From Paenibacillus glycanilyticus (GTDB lineage Bacteria > Bacillota > Bacilli > Paenibacillales > Paenibacillaceae): a DNA stretch of 64,000 nucleotides. Location: NCBI RefSeq assembly GCF_030161375.1, contig NZ_BSSQ01000007.1, positions 21,468-85,467 of the forward strand, read 5' to 3'. Positions 28,471 to 38,340 of the stretch are shown here, one piece after another. A program made the position numbers and the translations under genes. Positions within the stretch are counted from its first letter, which is position 1. The number at the start of each line of letters is the position of its first letter. Below the pieces are notes generated by a model, which worked only from the letters and a program-made list of their open reading frames with translations, searched no databases and was not told where the DNA came from.

Positions 28471-28507
28471 ATAAGAGCTCCTTAATACAGCCGGAGGGAT
28501 GAGAGAA

Positions 28508-29452
28508 ATGAAAGCGGTTTTAGAACGAGAATACGCTGCGATAAAGAAGAAAAACAAATTTCTTCACAACATCAAAAGAGACAAATGGTTGTACACTCTT
28601 TTGCTGCTGCCCTTTGCATATATCCTGATCTTCAAATATGCCCCGATCTACGGCGTTGTGATGGCGTTCCAGGATTACAACATTTTTGCGGGCATTAAGG
28701 GAAGCGAATGGGTTGGGATGGACGTGTTCCAGTTCATATTCCAACAGGACAGCTTCTACCGTGCGCTTAAGAATACGCTGCTTCTTAATGTTTATGACTT
28801 GATCGCGGGTTTCCCGGCGCCTATCATACTTGCGATTTTGCTTAATGAATTGAGAGCGGCGAAGTTCAAGAAATTAACGCAAACCGTATTGTATCTACCT
28901 CACTTTTTATCCTGGGTCATTATCGGCGGCATGGTCTATCTGATGTTCTCCAACAGCGGTATGGTGAACACGTTCCTGGACAACCTCGGGCTTGGGAAGA
29001 TCGAGTTCCTATCGCAGAAGGTGCCTTGGTTAATCACTTATATTTCCGTTGGCGTATGGCAGCATATCGGCTGGGGGACGATCATCTATCTGGCGGCCAT
29101 GACGGGAATTAATAGGGAATTGTATGAAGCTTCCGATATCGACGGCTGCAGCAGACTTCGCAAAGTATGGCATATTACGTTGCCAGGCATTAAATCTACG
29201 ATTAATATTTTGCTGATTCTCCAGATTGGTAGAATGGTTTCTATCGGGTTCGATCGGCCGTTTGTAATGGGCAATTCATTAGTGAGCGATTACTCGGATG
29301 TAATCAGTACATTCGTATATAGAGTTGGTATTAGCTCGGGGGATTTCTCCCAAGCGACAGCGGTAGGATTATTCCAATCCGTCGTTGGCCTGATCCTGCT
29401 GATTGGCGCTAACTATATTGCGAAGAAATTGGGTGAGGATGGGATATGGTGA
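28508..29452 (+). CDS. LplB-type sugar ABC transporter permease (ABC 2)
   Basis: The start at ATG 28508 is preferred, because the GGAGGG ribosome site sits about 10 bases upstream; the in-frame ATG at 28499 almost touches that site. The 314-residue protein has about six membrane helices, the first at about 30-50 (TLLLLPFAYILIFKYAPIYG). The EAA loop reads ELYEASDIDGCSRLRKVWHITLPGI. LPHFLSWVIIGGMVYLMF is the LplB-type signature. Paenibacillus homologues take up aldouronates (methylglucuronoxylotriose), which fits the adjacent GH115 and GH43 genes. The 3' end overlaps the next gene by seven bases. Confidence 0.92.
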   Translation: MKAVLEREYAAIKKKNKFLHNIKRDKWLYTLLLLPFAYILIFKYAPIYGVVMAFQDYNIFAGIKGSEWVGMDVFQFIFQQDSFYRALKNTLLLNVYDLIAGFPAPIILAILLNELRAAKFKKLTQTVLYLPHFLSWVIIGGMVYLMFSNSGMVNTFLDNLGLGKIEFLSQKVPWLITYISVGVWQHIGWGTIIYLAAMTGINRELYEASDIDGCSRLRKVWHITLPGIKSTINILLILQIGRMVSIGFDRPFVMGNSLVSDYSDVISTFVYRVGISSGDFSQATAVGLFQSVVGLILLIGANYIAKKLGEDGIW

Positions 29453-30342
29453 GTATGGCGAGCACTTTCGGCAAGAAGAAAAAAATGAGCGTGGCGGATA
29501 TCGTCATTATCGTCTTTATCGTGGCGTTATGCTTCACCTGTATCGTTCCGTTCCTCTATATGATTGCGCTTTCCTTAAGCTCGAACGAAGCGATTATTTC
29601 GCAAAAAGTAGGCTTGTGGCCGGTAGGCTTCACGCTGGAAACGTACAAAACGATCCTAAGCGACGTGGAGATGCTGTATACGCTTGGTTACAGTATTCTG
29701 CTAACGGTACTCTACACCGCAGTGTGTATGTTCTTGACCATTTGCGGAGCGTATCCATTAACGAAAAAACGGCTGATGGGAAGAAACTTTATTTTGTCGG
29801 CGCTAGTCTTCACGATGTATTTCAGCGGAGGATTGATTCCTTCCTATATTCTGGTTAAAAACCTGGGGATGATGAACACGGTATGGAGTTTGGTGCTGCC
29901 GGGCGCTATGAGCGTGTTTAACTTAATCATTCTGAAGACGTTCTTCACCAACCTTCCGGAGAGTCTGGAAGAGTCGGCCGCAATTGACGGCTGTTCGGAT
30001 ATGGGCATTCTGATGAAGATCGTGCTTCCTCTGTCGCTGCCTTCCATCGCCACATTAAGCCTTTTCTATGCGGTGGACAGATGGAACGGATTCCAGGATG
30101 CGCTGTTCTACATTACGGATAAAAATTTATATCCGATGCAAATGAAGCTGTATCAGATCATCTCGGCCAATCAGCAGCTGGACAGCCAACAAGGCGGAGA
30201 AGGCGGCGCAGGCGCTTATATTGTGCCGGAGTCGTTGAAAGCGGCCAGCGTTATGTTTACAACCATCCCGATCCTGCTCATCTATCCAAAATTGCAGAAG
30301 TATTTCGTGGACGGCGTGATGACGGGAGCCATCAAAGGCTGA
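29446..30342 (+). CDS. LplC/YtcP-type sugar ABC transporter permease (ABC 2)
   Basis: This 298-residue second permease starts inside the end of the first, indicating translational coupling. About six membrane helices are visible, the first at about 18-40. The group signature MYFSGGLIPSYILVKNLG and the EAA loop EESAAIDGCSDMGILMKIVLPLSLP are clear, and the protein ends KYFVDGVMTGAIKG. It completes the pore for ABC 2; the ATPase must come from elsewhere in the genome. Confidence 0.92.
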   Translation: MVSMASTFGKKKKMSVADIVIIVFIVALCFTCIVPFLYMIALSLSSNEAIISQKVGLWPVGFTLETYKTILSDVEMLYTLGYSILLTVLYTAVCMFLTICGAYPLTKKRLMGRNFILSALVFTMYFSGGLIPSYILVKNLGMMNTVWSLVLPGAMSVFNLIILKTFFTNLPESLEESAAIDGCSDMGILMKIVLPLSLPSIATLSLFYAVDRWNGFQDALFYITDKNLYPMQMKLYQIISANQQLDSQQGGEGGAGAYIVPESLKAASVMFTTIPILLIYPKLQKYFVDGVMTGAIKG

Positions 30343-30453
30343 TCAGGATAAAGAACGGATTGAAAGGGGTGGTTCCCGGACTGGCTAGCGGATGTAAAGA
30401 AGCTTTGCAATACGAATCATTTTAATATCTATCATTTGAAAGGGTGGGTTTAA

Positions 30454-32058
30454 GTGAATACACGTACAAAGAAAAAAGCAGCCATTTTGTTTAGCACAGC
30501 GTTATTGGCCGGTGTTGTGGCAGGTTGCGGCGGGAATAACGGCAATAATGAACCAGCGGCATCCAATGCCGGATCGCCAGCGGCGGAAGCAACTTCCGGT
30601 CCCGTTGAAACCTTGACTGTAGAAGTATTCGACAGAGGTATTCAAGGACAACCGGATTTGAATAACAATACGTGGACCAAATACGTGAACGAAAAATTCG
30701 GCAAACCGAATAACGCCGTTGTAAAATTCGTTTCCGTCCCTCGCTCCCAGGAAGTCGATAAGCTGAACGTACTCATGGCTGCCAACGAAGCGCCGGATAT
30801 TTCCTTCACTTACGACGGTACAACGGTAACCCGCTTTGCTAAAAACAAAGGTCTCTATACGCTCGACGAATTGCTCGAGAAGGATGGCCAGCAGCTGAAA
30901 GCTTATCTCGGCGATACCGTTCTTGACTACGGGAAATACGAGGGCCAACAAGTTTCCATCCCGGCGAAGCGGACTCTGCTTGCTTGGAACGGCTTGTTTA
31001 TCCGCAAAGATTGGCTCGATAAGCTGGGACTTCCTGTTCCTACTAATAAGGATGAATTGTACGATACGCTTGTTGCCTTCCGCGACAAGAATCCCGGCAA
31101 TGTAAATGGCGTCATTCCGTGGGCGACTGCGGCTGCCGGCATGAACTACACGTTTGGCAACCTGGTTCCGTCCTTCTGGGGCCCAATGTCGGAAGAAGAG
31201 TTCGTTACGACAACGAACTGGCTGAAGCCCGGCAACAAGGATGCGTATAAATGGCTGAACAAGCTGTATTCGGAAAAACTGATCAGTCCCGACTTTGCTT
31301 TGGACAAAACGGCTAAGCAAGCGGACGCCGACGTGACGAACGGCAAGGTAGGTTTCTATGGGGCTAACTGGGATTATCCGCTTACCGCAAAAATGCGCGA
31401 ACCGCTGAAACAAAACGCGCCGGACGCGAACTATGTTCCGATCGATGCCTTCAAGAACGCGGAAGGAAAATATATCAAAGAGACTTATAATGAAAACGGC
31501 CTTTTCTCCTTCATTCCAAAAAGCAGCAAACACGCGGAACTGGCGATGAAATACCTGAACTGGATGGCTGATCCGGAAGTGTTGTTCTTCCTGCAGTTCG
31601 GCGAAGAAGGCGTCAATCATACGATGGTGGACGGCATCCCGCAAGGGATTGCGCAAACCGGCGAAAATATGCAGATGAGCAATCTCAATCTGGATTATAC
31701 GTTGGTTGTAAACGGCGCGGAGCTAGGCGATACCGAAAAGAATGTCAAAACGTACGCGGCAGCCTTGGCAACCGGAGATAAAGACTATGAGAAAATGGCT
31801 GTTGATTCCTATGCGATCAACACGACAGACGGCTATACCGGCTTCTACTATGGCGTTCCGAACGAAGCCAGCATCAAATACGGCAAAACGCTTGGCGACA
31901 TGAACAAGCAAATGATGGATAGATTGATCGTGGCCAAGCCGGCAGAGTTCGATTCCTTGTACGACAAGCTTGTGAAAGAATATATGGACGCCGGCGGCAA
32001 AGCGGTTCAAGACGAGAACATTAAGCATTACAGAGAAGTTAAAGAGAGCAGCAAGTAA
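30454..32058 (+). CDS. Extracellular solute-binding lipoprotein (ABC 2)
   Basis: This 534-residue LplA-like lipoprotein has a GTG start behind AAAGGGTGGG. Basic residues 5-8 are followed by a hydrophobic stretch and the lipobox VVAGC with C25 lipidated, then a short Asn/Ala/Ser linker. The mature part has the family 1 SBP arrangement, for example FIRKDWLDKLGLPVPTNKDE, a loop typical for this group, and YLNWMADPEVLFFLQFGEEG. It would capture oligosaccharides released at the surface by the SLH-anchored enzymes, and hand them to the two permeases. A strong terminator closes the operon. Confidence 0.92.
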   Translation: MNTRTKKKAAILFSTALLAGVVAGCGGNNGNNEPAASNAGSPAAEATSGPVETLTVEVFDRGIQGQPDLNNNTWTKYVNEKFGKPNNAVVKFVSVPRSQEVDKLNVLMAANEAPDISFTYDGTTVTRFAKNKGLYTLDELLEKDGQQLKAYLGDTVLDYGKYEGQQVSIPAKRTLLAWNGLFIRKDWLDKLGLPVPTNKDELYDTLVAFRDKNPGNVNGVIPWATAAAGMNYTFGNLVPSFWGPMSEEEFVTTTNWLKPGNKDAYKWLNKLYSEKLISPDFALDKTAKQADADVTNGKVGFYGANWDYPLTAKMREPLKQNAPDANYVPIDAFKNAEGKYIKETYNENGLFSFIPKSSKHAELAMKYLNWMADPEVLFFLQFGEEGVNHTMVDGIPQGIAQTGENMQMSNLNLDYTLVVNGAELGDTEKNVKTYAAALATGDKDYEKMAVDSYAINTTDGYTGFYYGVPNEASIKYGKTLGDMNKQMMDRLIVAKPAEFDSLYDKLVKEYMDAGGKAVQDENIKHYREVKESSK

Positions 32059-32066
32059 TTCATAAG

Positions 32067-32107
32067 ATACGAAGAAACCATCGTACACCATGGTTTCTTC
32101 GTATTTT
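32067..32107 (+). terminator. Rho-independent terminator of the ABC 2 operon
   Basis: A perfect 15-bp stem (32067-32081 with 32090-32104) has an eight-base loop and ends in TTTT. Confidence 0.9.
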
Positions 32108-32173
32108 CTCGTTGCTATTGACGGAAAGCTTTGCTATTATTCGATAGAAATTTAAATGTTCAGGGGGATACCC

Positions 32174-33619
32174 ATGCACAAGGTCATGATTGTAGATGAT
32201 GAGTCGTGGGCGATTCGAGGAATCCGCAACGCCTTTGACTGGGAGAAATACGGGTTTGAAATAACGGGTCAATTTACAAGCGCTTACATCGCGTGGGATG
32301 CTATTCTGGCAGAGAAACCGGACTTGGTATTTACGGATATCCGCATGCCGGACATCTCCGGACTGGATCTCATGCAGAGAGCCAAAGCGCATGATTTGGA
32401 TACGGAGTTTGTCATCGTTAGCGGATATGCGGAATTTAAATACGCTCAGGAAGCGCTGCGCTACGGCGCGCTTAATTATTTCCTGAAGCCTTTGGATGTA
32501 GATATGGCGGATTCGTTTATTGGGGAGCTTGCCACGCATTTCTCCAAAAGAAGCACGCAACGCAACCAGCTTCTTCTAGATGCACTCACCTCTACCGATG
32601 AAGAAGAGATTAAACGTTATTTGCCGTTTTCCGAGGATGCGGATGAATGTTACTACCAAGTGCTTTCTATCGATTTCGAAGACGGCAACATTGATTTCAG
32701 AAAGCTGCTCTCTTTGGAAGGAAAGCCTGTTACGGCTCTGGAAGTTGAAGCTGGAACAAATAAAAAGCTGATTGTTCTGACGACGGAACATAAATCTTGC
32801 TTGGAAGAACTATGGGATGAATCTGTCTTGAAAAATACTGGCAGGAATAATGTGGGCATCAGCAGCATTTCCAGCCAGCTAACACATATGAGCAAACTGA
32901 TTAAAGAAGCGGATTTGTCTGCCTCGCAGGCTTTTTTGGACAAAGGCGCAAGTATCGTTCATTACGACCCGAAGGTTCAATTGGTGAAGCCTTGCATCGA
33001 TAATATTCATCGGATCATTCAAGGTGACCCATTCGACGACATGGAACCGTACATCAATGGGCTGCAGGCTTACTTCAAGGATCAGCAGCTTGGCATGAGC
33101 GAGGTTGTTTACTTATGGAATCAGGCGGTCGGAATCCTGATCAACGCTTATGCGGAGGAATTGAAAGACATGGAGATGGAATTTCTTAATTATTCCGAGA
33201 TTAAGGAACGATTCGAACACTTTGAGTCTTTGTGCGGCTTTTTGCATGATGTCCTCACCTCCATCACGCAAGGAAATAACCGCTCTTTGCACGAAGGGGA
33301 TATCTTGTCCTGCTTCAATCGGATGGTCGCTTATATTGACGCTCACTATGAACAGAAATTGTATTTAAAAGATTTGTCCGCCCAATTTTTCATTAATCAA
33401 GTGTATTGCTGTCAATTATTTAAGAAAAATCTAGGCAAAACCTTCTCCGAATACGTATCGGAGCTCCGAATTAAGAAAGCCCGCGAGTTATTGAAGAAAA
33501 CGGATCTGTCGATCGAAGAGATCGCCATTCAGACCGGGTATGTGGAATATTACTATTTCAATAAGGTTTTCAAGAAGCATTGCGGAATAACACCTGCGAA
33601 ATTTAGAAAAAGCAGTTAA
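32174..33619 (+). CDS. YesN-type response regulator with AraC output domain (pair 2)
   Basis: The start is ATG 32174, just after CAGGGGGATACCC; the frame six codons longer has no ribosome site. The receiver domain covers 1-120, with D8-D9, phospho-acceptor D55 (FTDIRMPD) and the Lys of FLKPLD. A middle region follows, then a C-terminal AraC domain (YLKDLSAQFFINQVYCCQLF, LSIEEIAIQTGYVEYYYFNKVF, ITPAKFRK). It lies 22 bases before the kinase and directly downstream of ABC 2. It is the best candidate activator of the two related promoters at 18120 and 28431. Confidence 0.92.
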   Translation: MHKVMIVDDESWAIRGIRNAFDWEKYGFEITGQFTSAYIAWDAILAEKPDLVFTDIRMPDISGLDLMQRAKAHDLDTEFVIVSGYAEFKYAQEALRYGALNYFLKPLDVDMADSFIGELATHFSKRSTQRNQLLLDALTSTDEEEIKRYLPFSEDADECYYQVLSIDFEDGNIDFRKLLSLEGKPVTALEVEAGTNKKLIVLTTEHKSCLEELWDESVLKNTGRNNVGISSISSQLTHMSKLIKEADLSASQAFLDKGASIVHYDPKVQLVKPCIDNIHRIIQGDPFDDMEPYINGLQAYFKDQQLGMSEVVYLWNQAVGILINAYAEELKDMEMEFLNYSEIKERFEHFESLCGFLHDVLTSITQGNNRSLHEGDILSCFNRMVAYIDAHYEQKLYLKDLSAQFFINQVYCCQLFKKNLGKTFSEYVSELRIKKARELLKKTDLSIEEIAIQTGYVEYYYFNKVFKKHCGITPAKFRKSS

Positions 33620-33640
33620 CGATGAACGGAGCAGCAGGCC

Positions 33641-35437
33641 ATGAAGACGAGTAGACTGAAATTGAAGCATCAAATATGGCTTATCTTTTTTTTCGCTATC
33701 GTTATATTTACGGCCATGGTGCTGTATTTCTTCTATAGTTTCTCTCATCTCACCCAGAACAGGGCTGCCAATTTCGGGAACCAAATGATAGAGCAAACGC
33801 GAAGCAAGATCGATACCGTCTTTAACGATATCCGGGTCAGTACCAGCATAGCGGTCAACAGCAAACTGATTCAGGAATATACCGTAGTGGACGATGATTA
33901 CAAAAGGGCATTTGATAGCGGCAATTATGCACTGGATCTCATGGATTATATGAGGTCCTTTAATTCGTATGTGAGCGGGATCGTCATAGACGACGCTCGC
34001 GGGAAACAGCTTTATAGTCTGGACTCCTCGGGCGGCGACATTTTCTTCCTCAAACGTTATGGCAGCTTTATCCGCACGTATAAGATGGACCCTTCGCTAC
34101 GGGAAAAGGGGCAGTTCACCACGACCTTAAAAGACGATAACGGAGGATCGGAACAGTTCTTTTATATTGAACCGATTGTCGAATCGATAGGGGGAGTCCA
34201 TTTCTCCGAGATAACGGGTTATTTCACCGTAATGGTCAATATGGACAAGCTGCAAGGACTGGTGGAAAATACGGAATTGACGCCACACTCCACCTTGTAT
34301 ATTCTGGACAGCCAGGATGAGGTCATTGCGTCCACGGATGCGAAAGCTCGCGGCACGTTGTTCAAGGATATCCTGTCCATGGATAAGGACACCTTGCTTA
34401 ACGGCGTGAAAACAACAATCAACGGAGAACGTATTCTCGTTCAGGTCAAAGGTCTGGAACAAGCGGATGGATGGCGGATCGTGAGCATGATTCCGGTGCA
34501 CGAATTGACTGCGGACATGAACCCCATGAGGAAAGTCAGCATTATTGTCGGAATCGGGATTATTCTTATTCTGATCATGATGGGCATCTTCTTCATGAAT
34601 AGTCTGATGAAGCCGGTGATGGGGCTAGTTCTGGATATGAAGCGGGTAGGAAGAAGGGACAGGAGCTTCCGGATTAAAGTCCGGTCTACGAATGAAGTAG
34701 GATCGCTTGCCCGCGACATCAACCGGATGATGGATGAGATGGAAGATATGACGAAGGATATGTTCAATACCCAAGCCAGATTGTACAAATCCGAGCTTAG
34801 CCAGAAACAGGCGGAGTTTTCTGCTCTGCAGAGCCAGATCAACCCGCATTTCCTATACAATACGCTGAATTGCATCAGCAGCATCGGATTGGAATACGGA
34901 AGCAGGGAAATTGCGCAGATGACTTCGTCCATGTCCAAGATTTTCAGGTACAGCATCAAGCAAGACGAGCTTGTACAGATCAAGGAAGAAGTGGACTGCA
35001 TTCAGGCCTATATAAAGATTATCTCTATTCGTTACGAGAATAAATTTGCCATGAACATACATGTCGAAGAGGGACTGCTTGAGATGAGTACCCCCAAGAT
35101 GATTCTCCAGCCTATTGTGGAAAATGCCGTCTACCACGGGCTCGAGCGGATGGATCAAGGGGGGCGGCTAGAGGTTACGGGAAGTATGGATGCGAATGGA
35201 GACGTGTGCTTCCGCATAATGGATACCGGGAAAGGAATGGAGCCGAAGGAGCTGGCCGCCCTCCAGACCAAGCTGGGCATGGGCGCATTAGAAGGACAGT
35301 CTTCGCAAAGCATTGGACTTACCAATATTCATAACAGGCTCCGGCTGCTGTTTGGTGAAAGGTACGGAATTACCGTGGAAAGCCGGATCGACCATGGGAC
35401 GACCGTGACCGTGAAGATCCCGTCTTTGAAGCAGTAA
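33641..35437 (+). CDS. YesM-type sensor histidine kinase (pair 2)
   Basis: This 598-residue kinase has TM1 at about 12-32, an extracytoplasmic sensing domain, TM2 at about 300-322, and a HAMP linker. H419 of pair 1 corresponds here to H403 in LQSQINPHFLYNTLN. The ATPase domain has QPIVENAVYHG, the G1 box MDTGKGM and the G2-like SIGLTNIHNRL. It is a partner of the preceding YesN regulator, and a terminator follows eight bases after the stop. The signal is not known. By position it should report the oligosaccharides handled by ABC 2. Confidence 0.92.
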   Translation: MKTSRLKLKHQIWLIFFFAIVIFTAMVLYFFYSFSHLTQNRAANFGNQMIEQTRSKIDTVFNDIRVSTSIAVNSKLIQEYTVVDDDYKRAFDSGNYALDLMDYMRSFNSYVSGIVIDDARGKQLYSLDSSGGDIFFLKRYGSFIRTYKMDPSLREKGQFTTTLKDDNGGSEQFFYIEPIVESIGGVHFSEITGYFTVMVNMDKLQGLVENTELTPHSTLYILDSQDEVIASTDAKARGTLFKDILSMDKDTLLNGVKTTINGERILVQVKGLEQADGWRIVSMIPVHELTADMNPMRKVSIIVGIGIILILIMMGIFFMNSLMKPVMGLVLDMKRVGRRDRSFRIKVRSTNEVGSLARDINRMMDEMEDMTKDMFNTQARLYKSELSQKQAEFSALQSQINPHFLYNTLNCISSIGLEYGSREIAQMTSSMSKIFRYSIKQDELVQIKEEVDCIQAYIKIISIRYENKFAMNIHVEEGLLEMSTPKMILQPIVENAVYHGLERMDQGGRLEVTGSMDANGDVCFRIMDTGKGMEPKELAALQTKLGMGALEGQSSQSIGLTNIHNRLRLLFGERYGITVESRIDHGTTVTVKIPSLKQ

Positions 35438-35444
35438 GGAAGAT

Positions 35445-35477
35445 AAAGGCCTGAATGTGCTAATCGTTCAGGCCTTT
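35445..35477 (+). terminator. Terminator between pair 2 and the convergent GH63-like gene
   Basis: AAAGGCCTGAA (35445-35455) pairs exactly with TTCAGGCCTTT (35467-35477). The T-run is short on the + side. Confidence 0.8.
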
Positions 35478-35485
35478 GCTTTCAT

Positions 35486-38188
35486 TTAAACTGGCCGAAT
35501 CCATAATGACGCTTGCGGCAAGCAGTTGCTTATGATGAGATCTACGCCTCCGTTAGGATGACAGGAGCATATTACGTCGCATCCCGTACCGGCAGCCTCG
35601 TAGGACAATCCATCGGCCAGATTAACCCGTATATGAAAGGGCTGATCGGATTGTCCGGCATAATGAAATGCCGCGCGGTATTCCGTATAGTCATCCTTGC
35701 AATATTGCTCCAGCATCCAGACGTTAAACCCTGTCGTAACTTTGCCCAGTTCATAATAAGACGCAAACCAATTGACCACTGGTGCCGATAACCCGCCAAA
35801 TTGATGCCAGCCCGCGCCGCGCCCCGACTGCACGATAAAATGCTCATAACAGTTGTAAGTGGCTTCCGTCTCGCGTTTCCATAACTCCAGCGCCGTAATT
35901 GCAATACGGTAAGCGAGGTCCGGGTAACCGTAATCGAACATGGTTTTCCAGAAAAACCACTGATGGGGCATCCAAACCGCACCGTTCCAATAGCCGTCCG
36001 CCCGATAATAAGGGGCGCTCTGATCTACCGTGGATAAGCCGATTGGCGTCCAGAAACGTTGTTCATCAAATAAAGCGTCAATTAGACGGTGGGCACGGTC
36101 TTTGTCGCAGATTCCTGCAACGAGCGGGTATAGACCGTCCATCCCCTGATTGTAATTGGTTCCGGAGCCGTGACGCAGGAGACCTTCGTATTCTCCTTTA
36201 TCGTTATGCAGCACATAGCCGTAATAGCCGGCTTCCTCATCCCAGGCATATGAGTTGAGGGCATCGCTCCATCTCCCAATGTCCTTGTCGTATTCCCGGA
36301 TATCCATTTGATAATGATTGGATGTCTCCGCCGCCATCTTGAGGATTTTGGCGATTCGAATGAGTTGGCTTGTCGTAATGACGGAAGCTGCTATAGGACC
36401 TAAGTTTTGCTCATGTACATGTTTCTGAGGCGGATAGTCGTCCCAGCCCCCGGAGTTATAGAAATAATCCCAGGTTTGAAGCAGACCGGTTTCAAATACG
36501 TCCGTAGTTGAACCGTTGATTTTGCCTGCGAGGAACAAGTAGTATTGCCGTAATCTGGGGTAGAAATAGTTAAAGAAATCTGGGGACTGCTTGCGGTTCC
36601 ACAGCTCCTGGAACAAATAATGCTGCACGGGAACCGGGCTGCCGTGATGAATAAAGGCCGCTTCGGGATCTCCCGGCTCCGTCATATAAGCATTTAAGCA
36701 ATCCATTGCCCGGCTGTCATCAAGATCGGCGAAGCCAAGCCCGATAAATCCGGAATCCCAAGTATACAGGGAATCCCACCATCTCCCCGGCGTGTTGTGG
36801 CGAATGAATTGCCGCTTGGTGTAGACAGGGAAAACCGTATTGGTCAGCAAAGTCGCCCGCATGAGCTGCTGGCTGAAGGCAAACCGGTCGCCTGACGGAT
36901 ATGCGGGAGCAGACTCCAGCTTCCTGCGTTCCATCTGATAGATAGACTCGCAGGCGCTGGCATCCAACGCAAAGCTTGCCAGCCGGTTCTGTACTTCTTC
37001 CAGGGTCCCGCCGCACACCATACCGTGAAGAACAAGGGATGATGCCGGGTTTAGGGGAATCGGACGCATAAATACATTCGTATAATGTCCGTTTCCGTTG
37101 CCATGCAGGACAGCACTCACATGATTGTGCACCGTATGGCGGGCGAATTGATCAAGCTCGTCCGTTCTAAACTGTCTGATCTCCGCATCGGGATAATTCC
37201 ACAACAAGCCGTAATAGCAGGGGTTATCCGGATAATGAAGAATTAGGCTGCCGGGAACGGGCCCTTCCAGCAGCTCCGGTTCGATGTGCCAAGGGAGATC
37301 TACGAACGTCGCCTCTTTGGAAGTCTGCTGCTCGACAAACGTAAAACTGTCAAGAACAATAGGGTTAGCACTCCGTGTACGAAGACTGACAGCCAACTTG
37401 CCAGCAGGCAAGCTTCCAATATGCAGTTCCGATAACGTTAAGCAGCCGGAAGGTTCAAGATGAAGCAGGTACTCCTGCTCCCCAAGCCGAAGTTCGAGCT
37501 CCGCACCCCGTATGGCTTGACCGCGGAGCAGGAAGACGGCGTCCTTCAGGGAGGTATCGAGGTTTATCTCGTAACGGAGCATATCTCCGGCATCCGTTCC
37601 GAACGGACCGCCAATAGCCGACCCTCCCGTAAAATGCTGTCCGCGGATTTCTCCGCGCGACAATCCGTCGTAGACCAGACCGTTTGCGGGCCGCGGCTTG
37701 GCAAAGACCAATTCTTTGCAATCCAGCGCGTCTACCCACTTTGCTCCTTCAGGGAGCCTTGCTTCCGCGAAGATTTGGACTTCGCCGTGTCCCGCCAGCC
37801 GGGGAGGTTGGAGGGAAGCCATCGCGTGCAGCACCAGATTTTGCGGATGCTCCGTTTGATTAGCGAAGTTAACGCGGATCAGCCGGCTCTGTTCATCGAT
37901 CCGAGTGAACGATATATCCGCGTAGACCCGATCCTTCCATTCCATTTCGTGGCGGTGGGAGAAATGGCTGAAATCCGGCGAAGCCTCCCACGGATGGTAG
38001 CCGGATTCCCATAGGACATTAGGAATGTCTATTTTTCTTCGATAGAATCCCGGCATTAGGCTTAGATCAAATCGAACGCCTTTCGACGCATCGTTAATGT
38101 GAGAAATGCCGATATATTGCTTGGCATAAGGTCCCCAAGAAGGCAAATTCAAGTCATGGTTATTGGAAAGACGCTGGTAATCATTCAT
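35486..38188 (-). CDS. MGH1/GH63-like (alpha/alpha)6 glycoside hydrolase, probably cytoplasmic
   Basis: The start at 38188 is chosen because GAAGGAG lies upstream on the minus strand; a start 14 codons earlier has no site and adds a basic stretch. The roughly 900-residue protein has an N-terminal beta domain (about 1-390) and a C-terminal (alpha/alpha)6 barrel. Barrel motifs are RWWDSLYTWDSGFIGLGFADLD, LLQTWDYFYNSGGWDDYPPQ, GTNYNQGMDGLYPLVAG, DGYWNGAVWMPHQWFFWK and NCYEHFIVQSGRGAGWHQFGGLSAPV. This is the layout of MGH1-like/GH63 inverting glycosidases, which act on alpha-linked sugars. No signal peptide is seen. It is convergent with the pair 2 kinase, and divergent from an AraC regulator that probably controls it. 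The precise substrate is unknown. Confidence 0.8.
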   Translation of the reverse strand: MNDYQRLSNNHDLNLPSWGPYAKQYIGISHINDASKGVRFDLSLMPGFYRRKIDIPNVLWESGYHPWEASPDFSHFSHRHEMEWKDRVYADISFTRIDEQSRLIRVNFANQTEHPQNLVLHAMASLQPPRLAGHGEVQIFAEARLPEGAKWVDALDCKELVFAKPRPANGLVYDGLSRGEIRGQHFTGGSAIGGPFGTDAGDMLRYEINLDTSLKDAVFLLRGQAIRGAELELRLGEQEYLLHLEPSGCLTLSELHIGSLPAGKLAVSLRTRSANPIVLDSFTFVEQQTSKEATFVDLPWHIEPELLEGPVPGSLILHYPDNPCYYGLLWNYPDAEIRQFRTDELDQFARHTVHNHVSAVLHGNGNGHYTNVFMRPIPLNPASSLVLHGMVCGGTLEEVQNRLASFALDASACESIYQMERRKLESAPAYPSGDRFAFSQQLMRATLLTNTVFPVYTKRQFIRHNTPGRWWDSLYTWDSGFIGLGFADLDDSRAMDCLNAYMTEPGDPEAAFIHHGSPVPVQHYLFQELWNRKQSPDFFNYFYPRLRQYYLFLAGKINGSTTDVFETGLLQTWDYFYNSGGWDDYPPQKHVHEQNLGPIAASVITTSQLIRIAKILKMAAETSNHYQMDIREYDKDIGRWSDALNSYAWDEEAGYYGYVLHNDKGEYEGLLRHGSGTNYNQGMDGLYPLVAGICDKDRAHRLIDALFDEQRFWTPIGLSTVDQSAPYYRADGYWNGAVWMPHQWFFWKTMFDYGYPDLAYRIAITALELWKRETEATYNCYEHFIVQSGRGAGWHQFGGLSAPVVNWFASYYELGKVTTGFNVWMLEQYCKDDYTEYRAAFHYAGQSDQPFHIRVNLADGLSYEAAGTGCDVICSCHPNGGVDLIISNCLPQASLWIRPV

Positions 38189-38340
38189 GTCGGCAGACGG
38201 CTCCTTCGGCTTGCGGCGTTTTCTCTTCATTGTAATGGCAAGGTGCTTGAAAAAGCCTCTTGATAGCCGATCCTTTTGTCTTGATAACGGACATTTACCA
38301 TATAAGCAGTAGCAATGTAGTTAATGAGGAGGCCAGAGAT

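Noticed and set aside
30502..31656. A long (384-residue) open frame on the minus strand
   Set aside because: It lies wholly inside the ABC 2 binding-protein gene, has no ribosome site or recognisable domain, and is the expected antisense shadow of GC-biased codons.
37460..38014. Plus-strand frame of 184 residues
   Set aside because: Antisense to the GH63-like gene, and lacks a ribosome site.
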